This document shows positions 1 to 12,700 of a DNA stretch of 64,000 bases, piece by piece. Made by a program: the position numbers and the translations under genes. The notes below the pieces were generated by a model. That model was not told where the DNA came from, ran no database searches, and worked only from the letters and a program-made list of their open reading frames with translations. Origin of the DNA: Maratus speciosus. Lineage: Eukaryota; Arthropoda; Arachnida; Araneae; Salticidae. The DNA is taken from NCBI GenBank assembly GCA_963932465.1, contig OZ010794.1, positions 439,147,502 to 439,211,501 on the forward strand. Direction: 5' to 3'. Position 1 is the first letter of the stretch; every line of letters starts with the position of its first letter.

Positions 1-130
1 TATTTTCGTTCACTGTTATTTGGAATAAAGAATACTTCTTAATTGGAAATTTCATTGTTTACATTTTGAAATGCATGTGGATTTTGGAAGATTGTGGATT
101 TTAGAAGTGCGGATTTTCGAGACTGTACTG
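1..130. mobile_element. Pogo-type element, right end only
   Basis: The segment shows repeats of GTGGATTTT/GTGCGGATTTTC and ends GAGACTGTACTG before TA. This is the reverse complement of the ATAATCCGCA-rich terminus seen at 26897. The rest of the element lies before the window. Confidence 0.5.
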
Positions 131-574
131 TATAAAGTAAAAACTGTCACAATTTCACAGAAAAGCAGGACCTAGTGATAAATATCGGACGAACCTCTGA
201 CAACTATTTCTGTAATCCATCTTTGCCTTCTTAAAAATAAATTATTATTATTATTATTTTAAAGATGGCTATATTTTGTTAAAATTATTCACTTTGTTCA
301 TAATTTAAATGTTAATTTAATTAGCATCTAAAATGATATTTAGCAGGAAAAAAAACTCTCATACTTATTCTTCATAAGTATTTAACAGTTTATATGCTAT
401 TTCTATTTTTTTTTTTTTTTTTTTTTTATCACAAGAAACTGTCTGTTCTTCTTATTAAACATCATTCTCTAGATAATTTTTACACTTACTGCTTGATGAT
501 CTTGGTCTTATCTGTAATAATGCTTTATTTAAATTTTATTTTTTAATTATTTCATTTGTATTTTTTATTTTTAG
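1..574 (+). other. Upstream intron end
   Basis: AT-rich intron sequence preceding exon 1. It holds the right end of a pogo-type element (to about 130), a short (TTA)n run near 241-258 and a poly-T tract near 404-427. No open coding sequence is seen. Confidence 0.7.
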
Positions 575-706
575 CACCTTGATAGGTAGAGATTCAGATA
601 TCAAACTTACAGCATATCATCGCAATGTTCTGGGGTTAGATGAATTTCTTGGTCAAACATCAATACCCCTGGCGGGTATTGAAAATTTTGACAGAGCCTT
701 CACGAG
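575..706 (+). CDS. Rip11: Rab11-FIP exon 1 of window: middle of C2 domain
   Basis: A T-rich tract ending in AG at 573-574 precedes the exon and the donor GTACCA starts at 707. The first base completes a codon begun upstream, then the reading is T-L-I-G-R-D-S-D-I-K, followed by LGLDEFLGQTSIPLAGI. This corresponds to the C2 strand and loop segment that carries the conserved D-E-F-L-G motif. It ends in phase 2. No initiator methionine belongs here; the gene starts before the window. Confidence 0.85.
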
Positions 707-3700
707 GTACCACTTTATTTCTCTAGTTTTACTTGTATTCTGTGTTGTGCAAACTCATTAAAAAATGAATCAATTCAAACTCAAATTCACCATCTCAAAC
801 ATGAGTTAAGCTTGTGCTCAAATTCAAAATTTATAAAATAAATCTGCTCAATTCAAACTCATTTTTTAAAAAAGTAATTTTTTTTCTTCTCTCTTAATTT
901 TCCTTTCTTTTATTTATTTTGCATAATTTTATGATCTTACTATAGTGATGTCAAAATATCTTTAATTAATTTAGTTTTGGAACAAGATTTAAAATATTTC
1001 AGTAAAATTGAAATATTGTAATTAATATAATTAAATTCGGTAAATTAATCTGAAATTCTAAAATAGTTGAGTGGGAGGTTATCAGGGTTATTATCAGGTA
1101 AAGGTAATTTTCTCTAAAACTGTGACTTACCAATAAGAACATCATAGAAGCATATTTTTTTTTAATTGTCTTAGTTTAAGTGCTATCATGTCTTTCTTAA
1201 TCTGACACTAATGAAATTACAAATGGCCCACAACAAAGAAGCTTGTTAAATATTTTTAAGAAATTCAGATGAACCCAATGCCTAAACATTTTTCAGGGAT
1301 GATAAGCACGGCACAAAAATCCCATGGTGTGGAAGAACCATGTGCAGATTCCCCACGTAATCCAGCGTATTACCATTTTCTGAGTGTTTAGTGTTTTCCC
1401 AGTGCATTGTGCAGGACTGCCACTTGCTACTAAAATGCTAATATTTTGAGCCCTAATAGGCTATAGTGACTTTTTTAAGTGCAAAAGCGATTATTTCTGT
1501 TAAATAGGTAACTATTTTATGAAGTAAAAGACTTTTTGAAAATTTTATACTTTGTTTTTCCAGTAAATGTTACAATATCTGAAGGAAATATGAAACACCA
1601 ATGAAAAATTTTTTTGACCATTCAATACAATATGTTGTTGTCCAGATTCTTAAGAGACCTGCAACAAACAGCACTTTTCTTATTTTCATTGACTTTCCTC
1701 CTAACTTCATCTTAAAGTTTGCCATTTTGTTTCCTTATGGGGGATCTTTTGATAGTGTCATTGGGATATACACCATCTGAGAAATTTAGCACAAAGGTAC
1801 TTTTGAATATTTCTTTTAAAACTTTGAAGCCCAATTTTCTAATTTATTAGATATTTTACTTATTTACTTTTATATAACCATGTTAGTTAATGATTGATTA
1901 CCAAATCTTGTGATTTATAGAAACTGGTGACCAGAATTTTTATGGAATATTAGGGATTGAAAAAAGAACTAAGGAGACAATTTTTTTTTAATTATCTTCC
2001 TACTTGTGAGGAGGGGGCCGCATCTTAGAATCTATGAAAACAATAAATTTTATAGAATGGCTAATATCAATATATATACATATTAAATAGGAGGAACTTT
2101 TTAAAATGTACACTCTTCCTGTTTCCATCCCCCTCCTCTTTCTCTCCAAGGTAGGTAAGGGCCGGGGGGGGGGGGGGGGGGGGACTCCAATTCACTGCAT
2201 TTGGTATGGCACATTTTTTCATTTATTTTAGGTAAGTGCAGTACCTGAAAATTTTTTAAAAAATAATTCTTTAAAAACACACTCTTCAAAAAAAAAAAAA
2301 AATGTTTAAAATCAGACTGATTTTTAAAATCTTAGACCTGTCACCAGATCGTGGAATCTATCATTGCCGATGATAGGAAATTTTGCAATTTTATGGAACT
2401 GAAAGCAAAGTGTAAGGTCAAATTTTTTCAGCTCTGCTGAATTGTTGGAAGTGAGTTTTGAGCTGTGGTATGCATTTTAAAACTTAACTCATTTTTAGGG
2501 AGTATAAACTGTATAGATCATATACAGTGCTGCATAAAAGAATTCCGTATATAAACAGAAATTCTGAAAATGGATTTTCACTGCATTATGTGTTCTTTAA
2601 ATTGCTTATTTAGATATCTCATTTAATTACATGAAAAAGTGAAATATATTTAAATTATATTCTGTTATTGTTTGAAAGTGTTTCATAATCCATTTTTTTT
2701 ACCTGTGTCTCTTTTTTTAATTTTCAATGTTTATTTTAGGTGGTACACTTTAAAAGGAAAAACTGAAAAGAGCGAAGAGAAAAATAGAGGAGAATTAGAG
2801 GTAAAGGTTTCATTTATTGTGCAACGCTGTAATGACACTCAGAGCTTGAATGATCTCAGTATTAGAAAGAAGAGAAACTCCCTCAAAAATTTGGCTGTCA
2901 ATGTTGGTAAGTTCATGTGTTGTTGTTTGTCCTTAGTATTTTTTCATTGTATTTGATTTGTTTCACTGGAAAATGCAGGGTGTTCAGGAAGTTTTTTTTT
3001 ATGCTGTTTACCTTTTGAACAATTTAGTCCCCCCCCCCCCCCCACCGTAATTTTTTAAGAACTAGTGTGAAACAAATATGAAATTTTGCAGTAAGATTTT
3101 TATTTTTAAGTATCTCAAATTTAATGTATTTTAAATTACTGTGCATTTCAGCCAATACACTACTCTAGATTCATGTTCTGCTTTTCAAAACAGTCCTGGG
3201 GATTTTTCAGGAAGGCTCACATTTTGAGCACCTTGGTGCAAAAACAACGGTTGGTGTGGTGCTCAATCCTCTGCTATGTACAGCACCCCTTCTTGCTTGT
3301 GACATCATATGTATAACAAACAGCAATCCTATTATGTTGCTGCAGCAAAAAGAGTTTTTTTTTTCCCTTTCAGAACACTTATTAAATGTCATAGAGTGAG
3401 AAAATATTATTTTAATGTGGTTGACATTTGATTTATTGCTTTAAATCAAAGAGGTTTCAGTTTTCACACATAAATAAGGTTTTTTTTTTTTTTTTTTTTC
3501 CTCAGTTTAGTAATAGTCTTTTATTTCATAAATTCATAATGTTTGAAGAAATTAGAGAATTTATTTTTGACATACATAAATTAAAACCAGAAGCAAAGAT
3601 TTTCTTGTAATAAATGTTATTATTATATTAATTGGTTATTTTATTGACACATTTGAATTCGTAAAGTATTATTATTACTACTGATTTAATTTAGGATTTT

Positions 3701-6700
3701 TTATTAAGCAGCATAATTTTGTACTGTGTTGGGCATTAATCAAATCCATATACAGTAGAACCTCTTTTATCCGAAACTCTCGATTAACCGAAATCCATTT
3801 TTGAATCTTTTTTTTTTTTTTTTACTATCGCATTCCTTGTGTGCAAAATAAATTTTAGAAGCTTTATTTTTTTATTATTATTTTTTTTAACTACCATATT
3901 CCTTGTGTGAAAGCAGTCCTTTCCGAACGACGAGTACATATAAATATTTTCGATTCCCTTTCTTAGAATTCCTTTTGAATTTAACTCTAGCTCCCGTAAA
4001 TTGCGGAGTGGAACGAAGAAAACAAACAAATTAGCAATTCTGAAGCTTTTGTATGTTTTGCATAAGATTTGGCATGGCTGAAGCAGCTGAAAGACTGGTG
4101 AAATAATAATATTAAAAAACTCTGTGATAGAGCTCCAAAGCAAAGGCAATCGAAACTGCAACAAACAAAACATTTTTTCAAACCCTTGTGATATATGTAA
4201 AATGTACTTAATTTGAAAATTAAAATTCAGGTAATTTATTCTCGTTTCTATTTTGCTATTGCTTAATTTTTATTAAGCACTTGTTATGTTACCGTAATAC
4301 GAAATATTGCATACATTTCTCCTTAATCTTAAAATTGAAGCATTCTCGATTATTCGAAAATTTCAATTTTCCGAAAGAGGGTCAGTCCCAATTACTTCGG
4401 ATAATCGAGGTTCTACTGTATATCCATTGAAATAATTGATTAAAAATTTGTTGCTTTTAATTTATCTCCAATTGAAGGTTAATAGCAACCTGCAATTCAA
4501 GTTAATTGAAGTTACATTTAATTGCAATTAGTATAATTTTGTTGTATCCTGCAATTAAATCAATCACAGTTAAATTAATTCCAATTAATTTAATTGGAAG
4601 TTGAAGCATGCAATTAAATCAATTACAAATTTCCTTTTAGTGTATTTATACCTTTATCATCATCTGTGTTTTTATGCAGAAAATATTGACCTTCCCCAGA
4701 TCACAAAGCTCATCTTTAAAGTTCTTCAGTTTTATATTGTAAAAATTTTGCCTCATTTTTTAATATTATTTTGTTTTAGTTGTTTTGTTTGTTACTTTGA
4801 AATACTACTACATCATATTTTAATCAATCATCTAAATTCTCTCCTCTCCGAAAATTTTCTGAAAATCCCTCACCCCCTTGCCCCTTCTTTCCTCCTCCAA
4901 CACACAATTAAAAATCTTTAATCTTTAACTTTCATTAACAAAAGAAAAGAAAAAATTACCTTGGTCAAATCAATTAATTATCAATTATCTGACTCATCCT
5001 TCCCCTTCTGATTTTTTTTTTTTCTGTCTTTTGCAATATATTATGCGAGTGGAGGAGCAGAGGGTATGCATTTAGTTATTAGTACTGCAGAATATTAGAG
5101 TTCTGATACTTTTTTTGCTAGAAATTAAGTCCTACTTATACATAGTCCTACTTATACATAGACAATGAAAAAAAAAAAAAAAAAAAAGAAAAGAAATCTT
5201 CTTCTTCTTCAAGTGGAAACTTTAAATGAGAAAAAAATTGAAATATAATTATGGGTAAATAGATAAATTTAAAATTTTAATCTCACTTGTTAAAATTAAA
5301 TGTGATTTAAATTTTAAATAAACTTCTCTTAATTTAGAAGTTTGATATTCTACTATATTAGGTACTTCTTTATTATAGGGACCTTGAATACAATAGAGAA
5401 AACAGCACAGTTGAATTTGACCAGAAAAGATAATTATTTGATAGCACTTCCTAGCAACATTTATTTACATTTTAAAATCTCATCTGATTATTTAGATATC
5501 TTTATAAAATAACTGCTAATACATCAAATGGACAAGCAATTTGTACAATATTTACATTATTTGAGCAGTTTATTTAGTATATGCATAAATAAGCCATAAT
5601 AATAATGCAGTAGGAAATACTGTTCGTTTTCGAAAGTCTTGCCTAGCACTCTGTGACGATTCTACTGTCCAAAGGGGTATTATGCTGAGATGGATATTTT
5701 CCAAAGTTTTACTTTGGCGTTCAGTTGTATGTTGTCTCTAAGATTGCTGCTCAGCCAAACACAGCTAAAGAAACTCTGCTCATCCCTATTTTAATAAAAT
5801 CAAAGCAGACCTGATGCATGCACAAAAGTGCAGAGGGTTTTGCTTTCCAAAAACAAACAGTATATAAACATGTGTTGACATAAATACGCCAGATAAGTTA
5901 GAAATTTTTTCTGTACTGAATGTTTCTTTTTGGTGACTGTTTATAATGTTTGGTGTAAAATTGCATTTTTAACACTTTCCAACATCGCTAAAAAGTGTTT
6001 GGGATTTTGGTTTGTCTGCCTGCCATCTGTCCGTGCTCTAACTCGCGTAAATAGGTTCCAGTTGCCATGAAATTTATAGATGTTATTAGGCATCACTTTG
6101 GCATGTTCGGTATTGAAAATGAAGTGTGTAGCATTTACGGTTCATTTACAGTAGGGAGTCAATGATTTTAATCAGTTGATTTAAATCAGTGATTAAATCT
6201 TAATTTTAATCAACTGATTTTTTTTTAAAATCATTGATTAAAATCGTAAATTTTCTAAATGTTTAAAATGACAAAAAAGTATTGAAATCTAAGATGAACA
6301 TAATTTGGAAAGTTTCCACAGGTATTTTGACTTGTCAATACACAAAAAAGCTTTAAACAGTTGTTTCTAAGCTTAATTCCTGACTGTTGTACAAAAATTA
6401 AGTACAGTAAGTTTGTAAAAAAGCCTAGTTTTTATCTAACATAACATCAAATGGATTTAAATTAAAAAATATTTAAATCTAATATAACTTGCAATGTCAT
6501 AATTTCCTTTTAGTAATAAAATTATTCATTCTTTTATATAAAATAAGCATAGCAAGTATAATAAATTTCTGCAAGTAAAAGAATGAAATATCTTATTTTC
6601 TCATTCTACTTTTGCAATAATAAATTTATAGCACATTCTGGAGATAAGGAAGAATTAAGGAATGATATCGACTGAACTGCTATTGTAAAAGAACGTATAA

Positions 6701-9700
6701 GAGAAAAAGAACCAATTGGTATAAAATGTCAAGCACGGCAAGAGCTTCTTCAGTAAAGACTGAATAAATGGTTTTTTTTTTTTGTTTTGTTTTTTATCTT
6801 TAAACTCATATACACCAAATAAAAATTGTTAGGTGTTAAAAAGGTGGCAAAACTATTTGAAACACTGAATGCTGAGGACTCCCACTGAGTGCTAATAATG
6901 CTGCTGTTTAATGTTTTGAGGATTTCAGATATAACTGGCTATTCCTTATATTTACTCTGTATGTGTATATGAATGGGTTAAAGCATTTTCATATTTTTGG
7001 GGGGGTTTAGCATATGCATACATGAGTGTAAATTTAGATTTAAGCGATTAACCGTACAAATGCAAAATGAGCTGCAAATAATATTTGTTAGTTTCATTAT
7101 TTGTGCTACTAACTAATGAAATTACTTATTTGCAGTTTTTATTAATTCTGTAATTACTTACTGTTTCCTCTAGGTAATTTTTTTAGGGTGCCACACCCAC
7201 AACACAACCTGCCGCTTTTGAAATTGGCAAAATGCACCCTGCCTTTTAAAAAAATAATGAAATACATCTGTAATTGTAGACAGAGATTTCTTGTAAAATA
7301 CTCCCAAACATTCCACAGTATTTCTAATCTATGTGCCCAAGACCTTGCAAAAATGATAAAACTTTATTTCTTCAGAAAAAAATTAAAACATTGTTATTTA
7401 ATTGTATTTTTCAATTTGTAATTCATAAAATTATTAAAATTAATGACACTTTATTTCAGGGCTCAAAAAATCCCATGCCCAACATCAGTGTTGCTACTTT
7501 TTATCAATTTGATTGGCACCACTTTTTTTGGAATGGTAAAATTCGCTTTATTTAAGGGCAGATTAATTAAGGCAAATTTTACCATTCCAAAAAGTGGTGC
7601 CAATCAAATTTTAAACTAGTTGGATGTGCCAATCCCAAAACTTTCTTCTATCTTATACATCTTAATATTTCAAAAACTAGTTACACATGCTAATACTTCA
7701 ATATTATTAGTTCATTACGATACCAACTTTGATTTTCATCTTAAATTTCTGCTTCAGTCAATTAAATGAACTAAAAACGAGTTAATCTATATCATGATAT
7801 TTGTTAAAATTAATAGCTTTTCCTTATTCTGTTGTTATTAGATGTTTGCGAATAGCCGTCTTAGCAGGAAATGAGCTCCCGCCTTTGCACGAGCCGCCAA
7901 TGGACAATAAAACTACGAAAAATCAAGAAAAGTATACAAAAATCGCTATCACAGAGCCCCTTTCCCGCGCTATATTTCCAAATTCAAGGAGGACCTGTTG
8001 GCCAAAGCCAAAAACATGCACAAAAAATTTGGTTCAATTGTATGCATAATTTTATACACTTTTCGATTGTACAATAAAGAAAATGGTATAGACATCGTAA
8101 TTATAGTGCCCCCTTCCAGCGAAATTTTTCCAAATTCAGGGAGGACCTTCATGCCATGACCAAAAAGAAACACAAAAAATTTGGCTCAATTCTATGCATA
8201 ACTTCATACACTTTTCAATGGTACAATATTCAAAATGGCACAAAAATCGCTAATACAGCGACCCCTACTGGCGAAATTTTTTCAAATTAAGGAAGGACCC
8301 GCTTGCCACAGCCAAGAACGTAAAGTAAAAATTTGGTTCAATTCTATGCATTACTTCATACGCTTTTCGATGGTACAATATGCAAAATCGCACAAAAATC
8401 GCTTTTACAGCGCCCCCTACCGGTGAGTGTTTTCCAAATTCAGGGAGGATCTGCTTGCCAAAGCCAAAAACTTAAAATAAAAATTTGGTTCAATTCTATG
8501 CATAACTTCATACACTTTTGGATGGGACAATATTCAAAATCGCTTTTACAGCGCCCCCTACCGGCGAAGTTTTTTCAAATTCAGGGAGGACCTACCTGCC
8601 ATATCCAAAAACTTAAAATAAAAATTTGGTTCAATTTTATGCATAACTTCATATACTTTTGGATGGTACAATATTCAAAATCGTACAAAAATCGCTATTA
8701 CAGCGCCCCCTACCGGTGAATTTTTTCCGAATTCAGGGAGGATCTGCTTGCCATAGCCAAAAACTTAAAATAAAAATTTGGTTCAATTCTATGCATAACT
8801 TCATACACTTTTTGATGGTACAATGGCGACAGACAGACATTTTTTATAAACATGTTTTTTGGGATCTCTGACCCCTAAAACATGTAAATCCGTCGAAAAC
8901 CGGAAGTCGAAAAAAATTTCGATTACAATACTTTCTTCTATTGAAGATAGAAGAAAGTAAAAGAGTTAGTAACACTGATGTGGGGCATGTGATTTTTCGA
9001 GCCCTGCTTTATTGACCATATAAGAAACTATGTACTTTTTTTCTCTCTCATATAATTACTAAACACATTACTAATATTTCTGAAATAGTGCTTTTATTTG
9101 GATTTAGCATCCTGCCCTTTTTCTTTCTAGAATGAGTACTAAATTATTAATTATCGTTTTAGTATTTAAAGAATAAAAATGTATATTACGTTCCTAATTA
9201 CAGAGTTAATTGTTTAATAATTTTAATAAATGTAAATATCACCAGCATTTAATACAGTTTTACATAATTATTACAAAATATTAATGTAAGTATATAACAT
9301 TATTGTATGCTACTAACTAATGAAACTACTAATTTGCAGTTTTTATAATTTATATAATTACTAACTAATAATTATAATTTTATTAAAGTGTAAAAACACA
9401 GATTAGTTAGCAATTAGAGGTTTAACTGTTTTGTAGACCTAAAACTCTTGATAGCTATTCAGTATTTGAATTCTGGGAAAGAAATCATAAAAATCCGATT
9501 TAAATAAAAAAAATCATGATTTTTTTACACCCTAATTTAGAGACTCAAAAGAATTCTGTTATATTACTGTATATGGAGAAAAATAGTTTGCAATGTATTT
9601 TAATAATGCAGTAGAACCCCGCTAATCCAAAATTCTGGTTAATCCGAACTGATTTTATTTTAGAAAATTATACTTGAACAGATTAATTGAAAAAATTAAC

Positions 9701-12700
9701 TTCTGAAATTTTACGGATTACAGGATGAATGTCAAGAAAAACATGTAGAAGTTAGAATTAAACAAAAAAATGGCAGTAAAGCATGTTTTTTATTCTTTAA
9801 ACAACTTTAATAGAATTAAAAAAATACTCAATATTGTAAAAGCGCAACATATGTACACGAATATAAAATGAAAACGTGCACTGCAGGCCTACTCATAGAA
9901 GCCATCTTAAAAAGAATCTTGAATATCAGTTTGTTTGCCAAGCACTATAAAATTCTTTCCTAAAATGCAAAAAGTATTCAATTTAGATGATAAAATTTAT
10001 TTTTCCTTTCAACTGTTTGATTTCGCAAATTATCTACAGAAATGTTTTTCTTCCCCCCTCACGGACGTGGGAACTGAGCAATTTATAGATTCGCGATTTT
10101 GAACTGTTTGTAATGGGTTGTTATGTAATTTCTCATTCTGTAGTTCGATTGTATTATTATAAACATCAGGAGTGATTAAACAAGGAATACTATTTTTTTT
10201 CGAAAGTCGTGCCGATTTATCCAGCATGCCAGACCTTGGGATGCTGGATTAGAGGATGTTTATTGTACTACTGACTACTTCTAACTTGCATTATTTGGCA
10301 TGCATCTTTTTCTTTTCTATTTTTATCGGAATTTCTTGTAATCCGAATAGGTACCGGTTCCAATTAGTTCGTTTTAGTGAGGTTTTACTGTATTACACTA
10401 TTTTAAACATTCTAAAATTTATATTTATCACTGAGGTGTACTACACGGGTGCTTACTGTAGAATATGGTCTGCATAGAATTTATTGTTCATGTACAGGAA
10501 CACACAAAAGAATTTGGCTACAAAAGAAATTGAACAATAATTGATTCATCGAAGCCTATGAGCAATAATTGCTAGAAGTGCGTTTTCAGTTGTGGTACAC
10601 ATTTTTAAATTGAATTATTTTTTAAATATTACCTGGTGTGTGTAAATTCTGTAGATTATATACAGGGCTGCACAAAAGTTCTCAAGTATATTTCCGTTTA
10701 TTCAGGGAAATTGTTGAATGGAAAATTTCAACTGTGCTATTCGTTTAACTGAACTAACTTTTAGCCTACTATGTAGTATGCATACTATAATATGCATAAT
10801 CTATAGACTGTATACGGGTTTGCACAAAAAAAATCAGATATTTTTTCGACTATTGATGGTAATAACTGAAATTGGGTTTTCAAGTGCATTATGCATTTTC
10901 CAAATTGTTTATTTAGACATCCTATTTCACCTTAATAAACTGTGAAGTTTTGTTACAGTATTCTGAATGTGTTGGAAAGTGTTTCATAATTTATGCTGGA
11001 CACATGAGTTTTCGTTCTTGTTTTAAGATTGAGGCCGAGGCCCCTGTAACAAAGAAGTACCCTCTATTACTTTATAAACTTAATTCAATTACAAGGTTGA
11101 TTGGTTCAGTTATTAACATAATAAGCTATGGCTTAATAGTGGATTCTAAAAAAGAAAAAAAAAAATGTAATGTAGGGAATTTTCATCTAAAAGAACTAAC
11201 ATTTTAAATTGAGAGTTAATCAAATGTCTGTTTAATTTTATATTTATCTATTTAAATATAAAAAAGAATTTTCTGATATTTTATGCTATGATAGTCTGCA
11301 TTATTGCAAATCATTTTATAGATAAAATTTAAAATTGATTGTATTTTACTGCAGTTTTTACATGTAGAATCAATAATACATCAGTAACAGATGCACTTAA
11401 GTATTTAGAAAAAAAAAAAAAAAATGTGATGTGAGTTCTAGTAGCTGTTATTTCTGTTCATTTTATCAGGGAATATATTCCCATTTTCTCCCCCGCCCCT
11501 TCATTCAAAAAAATTGCAATGATCTTTTAAAAGTTACACTGTATTTAGTTTTATTTTACTGAAATATATCTTTATTTGAAGGAATATTCACACTGTATTT
11601 AGTTTTATTTTAATGAAATATATCTTTATTTGAAGTAATATTCGCTATAAATTTACTAATAAATTACTTATGAGTTCTTATTTAATCTGTTTATTATTAT
11701 CCTTATTACCATGTCTCTCTTTCAAAAGGCCTTAATTATATATTTTTTTTTTAATCTTTCTTAATACTTCTTGTTGAGGAAAAAAATATTTTCTGATTTT
11801 TTATGACAATGAATATTTGTTTCAGGTATTAACAAAATTTATTGCAATGTTACCTTTCCTTTTTTTTCTAATTGCAAATTAAAAAATATATTTAACATTT
11901 ATTTTGTAATATGCTCAATTTTTTCAGATCATCAATTTTAACCAAATAAAAAAAATTTCAAGGGCATAATTCTTGATTGCTGGAAAACTAGATTTAACTT
12001 TGTAATTATAAAGTTTTTTGTTTCTTTGCTTATAGCAAGGGTTTACAAGATTTTTTTACAAAGTTTAATGCCACTTTCAAAAACTTGACAAAATACAATA
12101 GAGGCACATGATTTTTAAAAATATTTGATGAAATGTTAGCATATGTATGAAATTTTTTTTAAATTTGTATGTGCGAAATGTAAAAGAAAATTTTCATAAT
12201 TTGGTAGTCTAATATATAGGGCAACCCATATAAATAAGTCAGTCGAATATTGTGAAATTAAAAAAATATATTGGTGTAATAGTAAGCTAAATTTCAGTTG
12301 CTATCTAAAAGTAGTTGAATGATAAGAGATTTTCCATATATTGTCATTTTTTTTTTATTTTATGTACTGTCATTTTTTATTTCTTTTAGTTCTTCTTGGA
12401 TGAACTATCAAAACAAGACCATTCTTAAAAAAAAAAAAAAAAAAAAATCTTTAAAATCTACCATAGACATATGTTAAATACATACTACTGTTGTTGGAAG
12501 TAGTCAGTTAATGTAAAATAATGATTTGTGGAAAATCCCTTATCATCCAGCTACTTTTAAAAATCAATTCATATTCAGCTCCCTATATTTCTGGTATCTT
12601 TTTTAATTTTCACAATATTTGAAAAAGCCTATTTATATGTATAGTTGGGCACCAAATTATTTATAAAAATTTTGTTAACATTCTCGCACATACATGGTTA

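Larger units (their letters stand above)
7457..9006. mobile_element. hAT-type MITE nested in the 6152-9534 element
   Basis: The first about 45 bases (starting CAGGGCTCAAAAAATC) are an imperfect inverse of the last (ending GATTTTTCGAGCCCTG). Flanks CTTTATTT and CTTTATTG match at seven of eight. The 1550-bp interior contains a hairpin (7506-7610) and a tandem array of about 152-bp units. No coding capacity is recognised; short open frames over the array are repeat artefacts. Confidence 0.8.
6152..9534. mobile_element. hAT-type nonautonomous element, interrupted
   Basis: Ends are TAGGGAGTCAATGATTT and TTTTTACACCCTA, with 8-bp flanks ATTTACAG and ATTTAGAG (seven of eight equal), as expected for a hAT target duplication. 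Subterminal parts are long AT-rich TGATTTAAATCA-like palindromes. A second copy lies inverted at 53227-55092. Removing the inserted 7457-9006 element leaves about 1.83 kb, close to the 1866 bp of that copy. No transposase ORF is seen. Confidence 0.8.

Noticed and set aside
3784..4181. Overlapping minus-strand ORFs of 129 and 64 codons
   Set aside because: They lie inside a pogo-type element, are driven by poly-T and AT-rich DNA and show no transposase motif.
4601..4921. 106-codon plus-strand ORF
   Set aside because: AT-rich hydrophobic composition from poly-T tracts, with no domain, splice or conservation support.
8034..8790. Regular repeats that might be a CRISPR array
   Set aside because: The repeats are about 152 bp in direct contact, without unique spacers, in an animal intron and within a transposable element.
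8333..8871. 128-codon and overlapping ORFs
   Set aside because: They are read-through of the 152-bp minisatellite in the nested MITE; the repeated peptide follows from the repeat unit.
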